NCBI RefSeq assembly: GCF_022832435.1
Contig: NZ_JALHLF010000006.1
Location: 1 to 64,000, forward strand
Direction of reading: 5' to 3'
Length of the DNA: 64,000 nt
Source: Novosphingobium organovorum
GTDB lineage: Bacteria > Pseudomonadota > Alphaproteobacteria > Sphingomonadales > Sphingomonadaceae
Shown here: positions 27,226 to 37,686 of the stretch, in pieces
Layout: each line of letters opens with the position of its first letter
Numbering within the stretch: the first letter of the stretch is position 1
The notes under the pieces: generated by a model
The model's input: only the letters and a program-made list of their open reading frames with translations
The model's database searches: none
What the model was told of the DNA's origin: nothing
Translations under genes and position numbers: made by a program

Positions 27226-28110
27226 ATGGCGCGTAGGGTTCAGATAGGCTTGCTGCTGACGGCGCCGCTCGCGGTGCTGGCCTTCGTGCTCGTGCTTAAC
27301 CATACGCTGGTCAGGGGGCAGGGCGGGTACGATTATGTCGTACGCATGGACCTTCCCGCGCTCGATGCCCCGGCCGACCTTCCCGCGATCGAGGGACCGA
27401 GCGATGTGAGCGTGCCGCTGGTGGTGATCGATCCGGGGCACGGCGGGTTCGATCCGGGGGCGGGGCAGGGCGCGCTCAAGGAAAAGCGCGTCGCGCTCCA
27501 GATCGCCCGCGCGATCCGCGACGACCTGCTTGCCCACGGCGACGTGCGCGTGGCGCTGACCCGCGACACCGATCGGTTCATCGCGCTGTCGGACCGCCCT
27601 GCGATCGCGCGCCGGTTGAACGCCGACCTGTTTCTCTCGATCCACGCCGACAGCGCGCAAAGCGACCAGGCGCGCGGGGCCAGTGCCTATGTCCTGTCCG
27701 AAAAGGGCAACGACGAGGCGGCGCAGCGTTTCGCCGCCAGCGCGCGCCAGACCGGCGCGGAAAAAGGGCAGCGCATCAATGGCATCGTGATTGCCGATAC
27801 CTCCGATCGGGTGGGCGCGATCCTGCTCGACCTGTCGCAGAGCGGAACCCAGGCGGATTCGGCGCGTGTGGCGGGGTTGCTGCTCGACGAATTGACGAGT
27901 GCGGGCGTTCGCCTGCACCGCCGTCGGGCGCAGACCGCCGCGCTCGCGGTGCTCAAGGCGCCGGACATCCCCTCGGTGCTGTTCGAGACCGGCTATATCA
28001 ACAACGCCGATGATGCCGCGTTCCTGAGTTCGCGGAAAGGGCAGGCGGTCGTCGCCGATGCCGCCTCGCGCGCGATCCGGCGCTTCTTTGCGCGCAAGGC
28101 CGGAACGTGA
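27226..28110 (+). CDS. N-acetylmuramoyl-L-alanine amidase (Amidase_3)
   Basis: A 294-residue zinc amidase that cuts the muramyl-peptide bond during daughter-cell separation. It has an N-terminal membrane/signal segment (IGLLLTAPLAVLAFVLVLNH). The catalytic domain starts near residue 65 with VVIDPGHGGFDPGA (zinc His), then KEKRVALQIARA (Glu), LFLSIHADS (zinc His) and VLFETGYINNADDA (catalytic Glu). No AMIN domain is present. It lies 157 bases ahead of PBP1A, a logical cell-wall pair. AmiC-like by role, but I leave the symbol blank because the AMIN domain is missing. Confidence 0.92.
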   Translation: MARRVQIGLLLTAPLAVLAFVLVLNHTLVRGQGGYDYVVRMDLPALDAPADLPAIEGPSDVSVPLVVIDPGHGGFDPGAGQGALKEKRVALQIARAIRDDLLAHGDVRVALTRDTDRFIALSDRPAIARRLNADLFLSIHADSAQSDQARGASAYVLSEKGNDEAAQRFAASARQTGAEKGQRINGIVIADTSDRVGAILLDLSQSGTQADSARVAGLLLDELTSAGVRLHRRRAQTAALAVLKAPDIPSVLFETGYINNADDAAFLSSRKGQAVVADAASRAIRRFFARKAGT

Positions 28111-28267
28111 CTGCAGCAAGGGCCGACGGGTACAGGCGCTGACCGGGGTCAGCCCGGACGGGGCCGGCGTGCGGGCCTTCGCGCGTGACGAAAGCCGCGG
28201 GGAAATCGGCGGATGGTGCCAAGGCGGCTGGCCTTGCGCGAAAAGGGCGTGCTAGAGGGCGATCACG

Positions 28268-30829
<2,562 letters not shown>

Positions 30830-30833
30830 TCCT

Positions 30834-30875
30834 TTTCCCGCGCATCCACCGCTTTCGGGGCGGATGCGCGGGAAA
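30834..30875 (+). terminator. Long hairpin downstream of mrcA
   Basis: TTTCCCGCGCATCC (30834-30847) pairs perfectly with GGATGCGCGGGAAA (30862-30875). There is no T-run after it on the plus strand, so it may act as a mRNA 3' end stabiliser or weak terminator rather than a classical one. Confidence 0.55.
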
Positions 30876-30876
30876 G

Positions 30877-30896
30877 ATTAGGTATGATTACCTAAT
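30877..30896. promoter_or_regulatory. Inverted repeat upstream of the diguanylate cyclase gene
   Basis: ATTAGGT-N6-ACCTAAT, perfect 7-base arms in an AT-rich island in otherwise GC-rich DNA, 61 bases before the cyclase ATG. It looks like a dimeric regulator operator; the regulator is not identifiable. Confidence 0.5.
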
Positions 30897-30956
30897 ATTA
30901 AATCGCTTGCACCCATAGATGGCCTGAACGGACGGGATAATGGGTTCAGGGGTCGC

Positions 30957-32156
30957 ATGGCACAGTATTCCTCGCGCGGGCTGACGCTGCGCTATATCGT
31001 CGCACTCGCCCTGATCGCGCTGCTGACGATCATCTCGCACCTCGTGCTCACCCAGACCTTGCGCGCGAACGAGGGCTCTGCCGCAATCATCAACATGAGC
31101 GGGCGCCAGCGCATGCTCTCGCAGCGCATCAACGGGCTCGCGGTCGACCTGCATCTGGGCAACGCCTCGGCGCGCGCGCCGCTGGCCGACGCGATCGACC
31201 AGTTTGCGAGGGCGCACGAAACGCTGCGCGCGCTCGCCAGCGGGACCGGGGCGGCCTCGATCGGTGAACGGCGGCTATCCGACGTCTATTACGGCGCGGG
31301 CGATGTCGACCGGCTGACGCGCCGCTATCTGGATGCCGCGCGGCGCATTCTCGAGCGCCCAAGCGCCAAGCGTGTGCGGGCCAATCCTGCGGAAATGGCG
31401 GACTTGCGTACGCTGGCGGACCTGGCGCGCGGGCCGCTGCTGGCCGGGCTCGAGCAGGTCGTGTCGATCCACCAGTCTGTCAGCGAAGGGCGCACGCAGC
31501 GGATGGAGGACATCCAGTGGGCGATCCTGCTGATCGTCCTGATGACGCTGACGTTCGAGGCGTTCTTCATCTTCCGGCCGATGGAGCGTTCGATTTCGCG
31601 CCATGTCGCGCAGTTGCTCACCATGGCCGACCGCGACTACCTGACCGGGGTGCTCAACCGGCGGGCGTTTACGGCGCGCGCCGAGGCCGAAATCCAGCGC
31701 TCGCGCCGCCACGCACGCAAGTTGTCGTTGCTGCTGATCGACGTCGATCACTTCAAGCAGGTCAACGACCGGCACGGGCATCTGGCGGGCGATGCGGTGC
31801 TGGTCGCGATCGCCCGGTCGATCGATTCCGCCGCGCGGCGCGAGGATCTGGTCGGGCGCATGGGCGGTGAGGAATTCGCCGTGCTGCTGCCCGAAACGGG
31901 CTACGCGGGCGCGATCGAGGTGGCCGAGCGGCTGCGCGCGGCGATTGCCGAAACGCCGGTGGAGCTGGGCGAAAAGACGATTGCCGCAACGGTCAGCATC
32001 GGTGTCGCGCCGATCGAACTGAACGGTCCGCGCGGGCTCGTCGCGGCAATGGGGAGCGCGGACAAAATGCTCTATCGGGCCAAGGACGCGGGCCGCAACT
32101 GCGTGCGGCCGAGCCTTGCGGGGGTTGCCACCGGGGGGCAGGCCGCCGCGTCCTGA
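30957..32156 (+). CDS. Membrane diguanylate cyclase with PilJ/NarX-like sensor
   Basis: A 399-residue GGDEF protein. A first membrane helix (YIVALALIALLTIISHLVL) leads to a periplasmic helical sensor with INMSGRQRMLSQRINGLAVDL, the signature of type IV pili/nitrate-nitrite sensor-like domains. A second membrane helix follows (WAILLIVLMTLTFEAFFIF), then the GGDEF domain from about residue 225. The active site is GGEEF in GRMGGEEFAVLLPE, and RRED five residues earlier fits the inhibitory I-site (RxxD). It should make c-di-GMP with product feedback. The upstream inverted repeat suggests transcriptional control. Confidence 0.92.
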   Translation: MAQYSSRGLTLRYIVALALIALLTIISHLVLTQTLRANEGSAAIINMSGRQRMLSQRINGLAVDLHLGNASARAPLADAIDQFARAHETLRALASGTGAASIGERRLSDVYYGAGDVDRLTRRYLDAARRILERPSAKRVRANPAEMADLRTLADLARGPLLAGLEQVVSIHQSVSEGRTQRMEDIQWAILLIVLMTLTFEAFFIFRPMERSISRHVAQLLTMADRDYLTGVLNRRAFTARAEAEIQRSRRHARKLSLLLIDVDHFKQVNDRHGHLAGDAVLVAIARSIDSAARREDLVGRMGGEEFAVLLPETGYAGAIEVAERLRAAIAETPVELGEKTIAATVSIGVAPIELNGPRGLVAAMGSADKMLYRAKDAGRNCVRPSLAGVATGGQAAAS

Positions 32157-32181
32157 ACGCGGTGGCGCGGGCTCGCGCTGC

Positions 32182-33174
32182 TTAAAACGAGGACTGCGGC
32201 GCGGGCTGGGTAAAGTCGACGACCGCATCCTCGCGCTTCTCCGGGCGGATGTAGATCGAGGAAATCGAGGGCGAGAGGCGCTTGAGACGCTGTTCGAGAT
32301 CCTCGATCATCGTTTCGGCGTCCCCCATCGTGACGCTGTCTTCGAAATCGGCGCTTATCGCGACGAAAATCGCCTGGGGTGCGGTGTGCAGCGTGCGCAC
32401 GTGGTTGACCGCGACGATCGCGGGATGCGCCGCCACGGTCTCGCGCAGCGCACGGATCAGCGCCGGGTCCGCCGCTTCGCCGATGAGCAGTCCCTTGGCC
32501 TCGCGCGCGAGCAGTACCGCGACAGCAGCCAGGACGAGCCCGATCAGCACCGAGGCCGCGCCGTCGATACGCGGATCGGCGAAATGGACGCTGCCCCACA
32601 CCCCCAACGCGGCGATGGCGAGGCCGATGAGCGCGGCGCTGTCCTCGAACAGGACGATGAACGCGGCCGGGTCCTTGCTGCGCCGGATCGCCTTCCACCA
32701 GCTCTGGCGGCCGCGCGCGGCGTTGAATTCGCGCATCGCGAGAAACCAGCTCGACCCTTCGAGGGCAAAGGCGATGGCGATGACGATATAGCTCAGCGTC
32801 GGGTCTTCGACCGCGTGCGGCTTGCGGATATGGGCCAGCCCTTCGTAGATCGAGGCGCCCGCGCCGACGGCAAAGATCAGGATGGCGACCACGAGCGCCC
32901 AGAAATAGAGCTCGCGGCCGTAGCCGAAGGGGTGTTCGGCATCGGGCGGGCGACCGGCACGCTTCTGGCCGTAGAGCAGCAGGACCTGATTGCCGCTGTC
33001 GACCAGCGAGTGGATCGCCTCGGTCGCCATCGAGGAGGAGCCGCTGATCGTCGCGGCGGCGAACTTGGCGACCGCGATGCCAAGGTTCGCGGCGAGCGCG
33101 CCGTAAAGCACGATGTTCTTGCGGATGTGGGTGAGCGCGGTGGTGCCATCGCTCGGTGTCTGGGAATGGGCCAT
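32182..33174 (-). CDS. Cation diffusion facilitator family transporter
   Basis: A 330-residue CDF antiporter with about six membrane segments. TM2 has EAIHSLVDSGNQVLLLYG with the family His-x3-Asp metal site, followed by HPFGYGRELYFWALVVA. The metal-binding pair in TM5 reads DPRIDGAASVLIGLVLA. A C-terminal cytoplasmic domain contains VNHVRTLHTAPQAIFVAIS. It should export a divalent metal such as Zn2+, Fe2+ or Co2+ in exchange for H+; the metal is not predictable. It is convergent with the cyclase gene, 25 bases apart, and 53 bases after the upstream gene on its strand. Confidence 0.9.
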   Translation of the reverse strand: MAHSQTPSDGTTALTHIRKNIVLYGALAANLGIAVAKFAAATISGSSSMATEAIHSLVDSGNQVLLLYGQKRAGRPPDAEHPFGYGRELYFWALVVAILIFAVGAGASIYEGLAHIRKPHAVEDPTLSYIVIAIAFALEGSSWFLAMREFNAARGRQSWWKAIRRSKDPAAFIVLFEDSAALIGLAIAALGVWGSVHFADPRIDGAASVLIGLVLAAVAVLLAREAKGLLIGEAADPALIRALRETVAAHPAIVAVNHVRTLHTAPQAIFVAISADFEDSVTMGDAETMIEDLEQRLKRLSPSISSIYIRPEKREDAVVDFTQPAPQSSF

Positions 33175-33227
33175 GATCTTTCAACGCATGGAAAAGGCGC
33201 CGAATACAAGGAAAAACTGTCCGTCAG

Positions 33228-34310
33228 TCAGCCCACATCGACGCTTTGTGCGCCTCGCCACTGGCGCATGACGAGATAGGGGCCGTGCAGCGCCGCGCGT
33301 TCGTAGACCCCAAAGCCCAGTTTGGTGCCCGGATCGCCGTGCGCAGCGTCGAGCCAGGTGACCTGTTCGAGCCCGAGCCGCAGTCCCGACCGGCCCGGCC
33401 CGACCGCGCGCGCCATCGCTTCGCCGACCAGCCGCGCGACGTCGTGGCCGAGCGCGATGGAGGGCGCGTCCTGCAGGGCCGCGGCATGGGTTTCGAGCGC
33501 GCGCGCCAGAACCGGGTTGCGCACGCTTACCGTCGCCACGTGGAACCAGCCCTCGCAAGCGGCGGCGTCTAGCGTGATCGCGGCGGCGCTGGCGCAGTTG
33601 GTGAGGCATGGCCCGGTAAATCCGGCGGATCGCAGGCGGGCTGCCAGCGCGCGCGCCGGGTGGCCCTGGCCGAGATAGACCAGAGCGTCGCAAGAGGGGG
33701 CGCTGTGCGGCGCCGTCGCAGCGGCTACCACTGTATCGAGCGCTGCCGGCTCGGGTCGTTCGTCCAGCGCGGCGATGGCGGAAGGCGCAAAACCGTGCAG
33801 TGCGCCTTGTCCGGCGAACTGCCTTGCCAGCCGCTCGCCAAACGGCGTCGCATCGTGGACGACGAGCGGCGCGCGGCATTCCAGCGTGCGCAGATGCCCG
33901 GCAATAAGGGCGGCCTCCTGCGCCGGGTTGCCGGTCTGCAACTGGAACACGTGGCGGCCGCGCGCGCGATCCTCGTCGGTGCAGATGAGCGTGGGCAGGC
34001 GCAGCGCCTCGGCGAGCGGCGCGGCGACGCGCGCGTTGTCGCCCACGAACGGGCCGATGACCAGATCGACCGGCGTTTCGGCGAGCCGCCGGTAAGCGGC
34101 CTCGAGCGCATCGGCGGTGCCACCGGGAAGCCCCAGCGCATAAGCGTGCACGATCGCGACGGAGCCGCAAAGCCGTCCGGCCTCGATCAGCGATCGGGCC
34201 TCGCGCTCGATCCATCCGGCAAGATCGCCGGGGCCGCCGTCGTCGAGCCCCATCGGCCCGCCGCGATCGGCGCTATCGTTGAGAATACCGATCGTGATCG
34301 TGCCCGTCAT
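33228..34310 (-). CDS. Periplasmic-binding-protein-like (type 1) protein without signal peptide
   Basis: A 360-residue protein with the Leu/Ile/Val-binding-protein fold (ABC substrate-binding family). Recognisable parts are TITIGILNDSADRGGP, VDLVIGPFVGDNARVAAPLAE, FQLQTGNPAQEAAL, a middle CDALVYLGQG strand and IALGHDVARLVGEAMARA. No secretion signal is seen, and no permease or ATPase genes are nearby, so this may be a cytoplasmic sensor-like member rather than a transporter part. I use the ATG at 34310 (MTGTITIG); an in-frame ATG at 34325 is an alternative. Confidence 0.65.
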   Translation of the reverse strand: MTGTITIGILNDSADRGGPMGLDDGGPGDLAGWIEREARSLIEAGRLCGSVAIVHAYALGLPGGTADALEAAYRRLAETPVDLVIGPFVGDNARVAAPLAEALRLPTLICTDEDRARGRHVFQLQTGNPAQEAALIAGHLRTLECRAPLVVHDATPFGERLARQFAGQGALHGFAPSAIAALDERPEPAALDTVVAAATAPHSAPSCDALVYLGQGHPARALAARLRSAGFTGPCLTNCASAAAITLDAAACEGWFHVATVSVRNPVLARALETHAAALQDAPSIALGHDVARLVGEAMARAVGPGRSGLRLGLEQVTWLDAAHGDPGTKLGFGVYERAALHGPYLVMRQWRGAQSVDVG

Positions 34311-34435
34311 GTTCCTGAACCCCATCGCCTGAACCCGCCGTCAGGGCGGGCGCGCGCGCCGTGCGGCGGCGCGTGTCGCGAAGGGAAAACCGTCAGCGGG
34401 CAAAAGGCTCCGGGGACCGGTCGCGGGGGCGCTGG

Positions 34436-34864
34436 TTACTTGCGTCCGGCGAGCACGCAGCGCATGGCATCGGCGGGCGTGGCGGGGTCCGCGAGGCGCA
34501 GGAAGCCGCTGGACACGCGCTTGAAACGCATGTTCTGCAGCTTGCCTCCGGTCATCACCACATCGTCGCCGGTGAGCAGGTAGCTGCCGCGCACGCCACC
34601 GGCCTTGTAGCTCGAGGCGTTGACGATGCTGAAGTTGTACGCGGGCATCGGCTCGCCGATGAGACCGCCCGCATCGCCCGGCTTCTCACAGGTGTAGCGG
34701 CCCAGGCTCAGCGTGTCGATCCGGCCGCCCGGAACCGGCGGCGGCGCGGGCTCGGCGACAGCGGCCTCCACCGTGCCGGGGACGAGCGCGGCGAGCGCAA
34801 GCAGGGCCGCCAGAGCGAAGGCGGGGCGAGACAGGGAGTGGACAGGTTCGAGGGTGCGGATCAT
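34436..34864 (-). CDS. Small secreted protein of unknown function
   Basis: 142 residues with a signal peptide ([20 protein letters not shown], probable cleavage after VEAA). The mature part has two cysteines (RYTCEKPG and AMRCVLAG) that could form a disulfide and reads like a small beta-rich periplasmic protein. I chose the ATG at 34864 ([10 protein letters not shown]), as the longer ORF runs into the efp gene on the other strand. I do not recognise the family. It is divergent from efp, with a shared 145-base upstream region. Confidence 0.6.
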   Translation of the reverse strand: MIRTLEPVHSLSRPAFALAALLALAALVPGTVEAAVAEPAPPPVPGGRIDTLSLGRYTCEKPGDAGGLIGEPMPAYNFSIVNASSYKAGGVRGSYLLTGDDVVMTGGKLQNMRFKRVSSGFLRLADPATPADAMRCVLAGRK

Positions 34865-35009
34865 GTCCCGCTCGCTAGCATCGGCGCGAGGCAATTGCCA
34901 TGCCCGTCTCGCTGGTCTAAGGGGCGCAGGATTTGCAGCTGCGCCCACAGAACCAACCTCTGCACGGCGCAGGCACCAGTCAGCTCTTTCCCATCGAAGG
35001 CAGGTTTTC

Positions 35010-35573
35010 ATGAAGATCAGCGGCGTCGACATTCGTCCCGGCAACATTCTCGAATACGAAAAAGGCATCTGGAAGGTTGCCAAGACGCAGCACACCCAGC
35101 CGGGCAAGGGCGGCGCGTACATGCAGGTCGAGATGAAGAACCTCATCGATGGCCGCAAGACCAACGTGCGTTTCCGCAGCGCCGACACGATCGAGAAGGT
35201 CCGTCTCGACACCAAGGACTTCCAGTACCTTTACGCCGAAGGCGACATGCTGGTGTTCATGGACACCGAGACCTACGAGCAGATCAACCTGCCGGCCGAT
35301 CTCGTGGGCGATGCCGCAGCCTTCCTCCAGGACGGCATGGAAGTCGCGCTCGAGCTGTGGGAAGAACGCCCGATCTCGGTCCAGCTGCCCGAGCAGGTCG
35401 AAGCCACCATCGTCGAGGCCGACGCCGTCGTGAAGGGCCAGACCGCCTCGTCGAGCTACAAGCCCGCCGTGCTCGACAACGGTGTGCGCGTCATGGTTCC
35501 GCCGCACATCGAGAGCGGTACGCGCATCGTCGTCGACGTCTACGAAAAGGCTTACGTGAAGAAGGCGGATTGA
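35010..35573 (+). CDS. efp: Translation elongation factor P
   Basis: 187 residues, the standard EF-P length, with three beta-barrel domains. The loop [19 protein letters not shown] carries the conserved lysine that is lysylated in E. coli; the C-terminal ends in [23 protein letters not shown] relieves ribosome stalling at polyproline, which is relevant because this genome encodes Pro-rich segments such as those in the BY-kinase N-terminus. The ATG at 35010 is the family start. The next gene begins 2 bases after its stop, so they are probably co-transcribed. Confidence 0.97.
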   Translation: MKISGVDIRPGNILEYEKGIWKVAKTQHTQPGKGGAYMQVEMKNLIDGRKTNVRFRSADTIEKVRLDTKDFQYLYAEGDMLVFMDTETYEQINLPADLVGDAAAFLQDGMEVALELWEERPISVQLPEQVEATIVEADAVVKGQTASSSYKPAVLDNGVRVMVPPHIESGTRIVVDVYEKAYVKKAD

Positions 35574-35575
35574 TC

Positions 35576-36016
35576 ATGAGCAAGCGAATTGTCGAACGCG
35601 TGGGCGCACTGGCATCGGCTGTGACGCTGGCGCTCGCGCCGGTCGTGGCGAGTGCCGCGGCCTCGGCGGCCGTACCCGCGCCGGTCGCGGCTCCGGCGGT
35701 GGCCGGTACGCCAGCGAAGAACCCGGACACGAAGAACGTGATGCTCTATCTCGACGTGTTCTACGCCGCGCTGCACTCCGACAAGGTGGACCATACGGTC
35801 AAGCAGCGCCTGGTCGGCTGCCTGTACGACAATTCGCTGCACAAGATCACCACCGCCATGGACAACACCATCGCGCAGAACGCGGGCAAGGTCCATCTCG
35901 ACAAGCCCAACGAAGTGCTCGACGTGATGGCGCTCATCTGTGGTTACAAGCCCAAGGCCGCGGCCGCCGCAGCCAAGGCTCCGGCCAAGGCCGGGCCCGG
36001 CATGAAGGGACGCTGA
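35576..36016 (+). CDS. Small secreted Ala-rich protein downstream of efp
   Basis: 146 residues: a signal peptide (VGALASAVTLALAPVVASAA), a Pro/Ala/Val-rich linker, then a compact helical domain with NVMLYLDVFYAALHSDKVDH and two cysteines (LVGCLYDN and ALICGYKP). The end is Lys/Ala-rich. I do not recognise the family. It starts immediately after efp with only 2 bases between stop and ATG, which suggests coupling. Probably periplasmic. Confidence 0.65.
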   Translation: MSKRIVERVGALASAVTLALAPVVASAAASAAVPAPVAAPAVAGTPAKNPDTKNVMLYLDVFYAALHSDKVDHTVKQRLVGCLYDNSLHKITTAMDNTIAQNAGKVHLDKPNEVLDVMALICGYKPKAAAAAAKAPAKAGPGMKGR

Positions 36017-36098
36017 GCGCCCTCACCGGGTGGTGATGGCCGGTCCATTGGTATATTGATGCGCCGGTCCCGTCCGGCGGTAGGAGCAAGTAAAGGTT

Positions 36099-36920
36099 AT
36101 GGCCGCAATTTCCGGTCTCATCCGCGTCATGGAAAAGGCCGCCCGCAAGGCTGGCGGCCGCCTTCGTCGCGATTTTGGTGAAGTCGAGCACCTTCAGGTC
36201 TCGCGCAAGGGTCCTGCGGACTTCGTCTCGAAGGCCGACCAAGCCGCCGAGCGCACGATCTGGGACGAACTGCGCGCGGCGCGCCCCGACTGGGGCTTCC
36301 TGTTCGAGGAAGGCGGCACGATCGAGGGCGATCCTACCAAGCCGCGCTTCATCGTTGATCCGCTCGACGGGACGACCAACTTCCTGCACGGCATTCCCCA
36401 CTTCGCGATCTCGATCGCGGTGCAGGAACCGCGCCTTGACGGGAAGGGCTGGGGCGAAGTGACCGCCGGCCTCATCTACCAGCCGATCACCGACGAGAGC
36501 TTCTGGGCCGAAAAGAGCCGCGGCGCCTGGCTGCACGATGCGCGTCTGCGCGTGTCCTCGCGGCGCCATCTCGATGAAAGCCTGATCGCTACGGGTATTC
36601 CCTTCGCCGGGCATGGCAACGTGGCCGAATGGTCGCGTATCTATCAGTCGATCGCGCCACAAGTGGCGGGTATCCGCCGCTTCGGCTCGGCCGCGCTCGA
36701 CCTCGCGTGGGTCGCGGCAGGCCGCTATGAAGGCTTCTGGGAAGCCGGTCTCAAGCCCTGGGATACCGCGGCAGGTTGTCTTCTGGTGCGCGAAGCGGGC
36801 GGTTTCGTGTCGGACTGGAAGGGCCGTTCGCTGCCCTATTGCGACGAGCAGATCCTGGCCGGCAACGACACGCTGCACTCGCGCCTCCACAAGCTCCTGG
36901 CCAACGCGCTCAAGGACTGA
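36099..36920 (+). CDS. suhB: Inositol monophosphatase family protein (SuhB-like)
   Basis: A 273-residue Mg2+-dependent phosphatase of the IMPase superfamily. Metal and phosphate ligands are in FLFEEGGTIEGD, FIVDPLDGTTNFLHGIPHFA and, near the C-terminus, KPWDTAAGCLLVREAGG. In bacteria SuhB hydrolyses inositol-1-phosphate and in E. coli also helps rRNA antitermination; which applies here is not certain. It is preceded by an 82-base gap after the efp-linked gene and followed by a strong terminator at 36980-37016. Confidence 0.92.
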   Translation: MAAISGLIRVMEKAARKAGGRLRRDFGEVEHLQVSRKGPADFVSKADQAAERTIWDELRAARPDWGFLFEEGGTIEGDPTKPRFIVDPLDGTTNFLHGIPHFAISIAVQEPRLDGKGWGEVTAGLIYQPITDESFWAEKSRGAWLHDARLRVSSRRHLDESLIATGIPFAGHGNVAEWSRIYQSIAPQVAGIRRFGSAALDLAWVAAGRYEGFWEAGLKPWDTAAGCLLVREAGGFVSDWKGRSLPYCDEQILAGNDTLHSRLHKLLANALKD

Positions 36921-36979
36921 TCGGCAGGTTCCGCGCCCGTTCGGGGGGCGGTAATGATCTGCGCTTTGGTTATCACAGT

Positions 36980-37016
36980 CAGCCGCTCCGGTTCGTTCCG
37001 GGGCGGCTGTCTTTTT
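36980..37016 (+). terminator. suhB intrinsic terminator
   Basis: A 12-bp stem, CAGCCGCTCCGG with CCGGGGCGGCTG, including one G-T pair, a TTCGTT loop and a TCTTTTT tail. Confidence 0.9.
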
Positions 37017-37069
37017 AGTGCCATCGCCGCGCCACGGAACTTTCGCAGGCACCGGATATTGTTTCCGGC

Positions 37070-37423
37070 ATGGCGGTGCGACGAACATGGTCTTTGGGCA
37101 TGGCGGGCTGTTTGCTCGTTATGGCTGGCAAAGCGGAGGCGCAGGCGGGTCTGCCCGGCCCGGCAGATGCGCGTATCGGCGCATCGGGTGCGGCGTTCGA
37201 CATGCGTGCGCTGGGGTCCGGCGCGCTTAGCGGCGCGCTGCGGGCGCGCAGCGCGCGGCTCGAACTTGGTGCGCCGCCCGAGGCGGGCGATGCGCCGATC
37301 AAGCTGCGCCTGCGCTACATGCCCCAGCCCGGCGGTCCGCGCTTCGAAATCGGCTCGATTGGTTCGCGCAAGGGGGCGATGAAGCGCCAACTCCTCCACG
37401 TCGCGCTGGACTGGAGCTTTTGA
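37070..37423 (+). CDS. Small secreted protein, unknown
   Basis: 117 residues with a signal peptide (MAGCLLVMAGKAEAQA, probable cleavage near AEAQ). The mature part is short, Gly/Ala/Arg-rich and ends in HVALDWSF, an aromatic C-terminus that can occur in outer-membrane proteins, but it is too short for a barrel. I do not recognise the family. It follows the suhB terminator, so it should have its own promoter in the 53 bases before it. Confidence 0.5.
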   Translation: MAVRRTWSLGMAGCLLVMAGKAEAQAGLPGPADARIGASGAAFDMRALGSGALSGALRARSARLELGAPPEAGDAPIKLRLRYMPQPGGPRFEIGSIGSRKGAMKRQLLHVALDWSF

Positions 37424-37536
37424 ACGCTCGGAACAGCCCAGGCCTGCTCTGGCCTCTTGATGCTCCACGCAAAAAGCCACGATTGGCCCCTTGAACGCCG
37501 AGAGCGGTACGGCTAAGCGTCTCGACCTCATCTGCT

Positions 37537-37620
37537 GCCCCTGTGGCGGAATGGTAGACGCGAACGACTCAAAATCGTTTGTCGCAAGGCGTGCCCGTTC
37601 GAGTCGGGCCAGGGGCACCA
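37537..37620 (+). tRNA. tRNA-Leu (anticodon CAA)
   Basis: 84 bases with encoded 3' CCA. The acceptor starts GCCCCTG and ends CAGGGGCACCA; the anticodon loop is CTCAAAA with anticodon CAA (reads UUG); a long class II variable arm follows; the T-loop region is GTTCGAGTC. The secreted M20 peptidase gene starts 66 bases downstream. Confidence 0.97.
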
Positions 37621-37686
37621 CGATCGCGCGGGCGAAGCGTCTGGCAGGGCTTGCCTTTTGGTGTCCTTCGCATAGCTTGCCTGGCC

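Noticed and set aside
26661-27227. 188-codon ORF and its opposite-strand counterpart in the rne-amidase gap
   Set aside because: No family features, Cys/Arg-rich mixed composition, and the region better fits an RNA leader and promoters.
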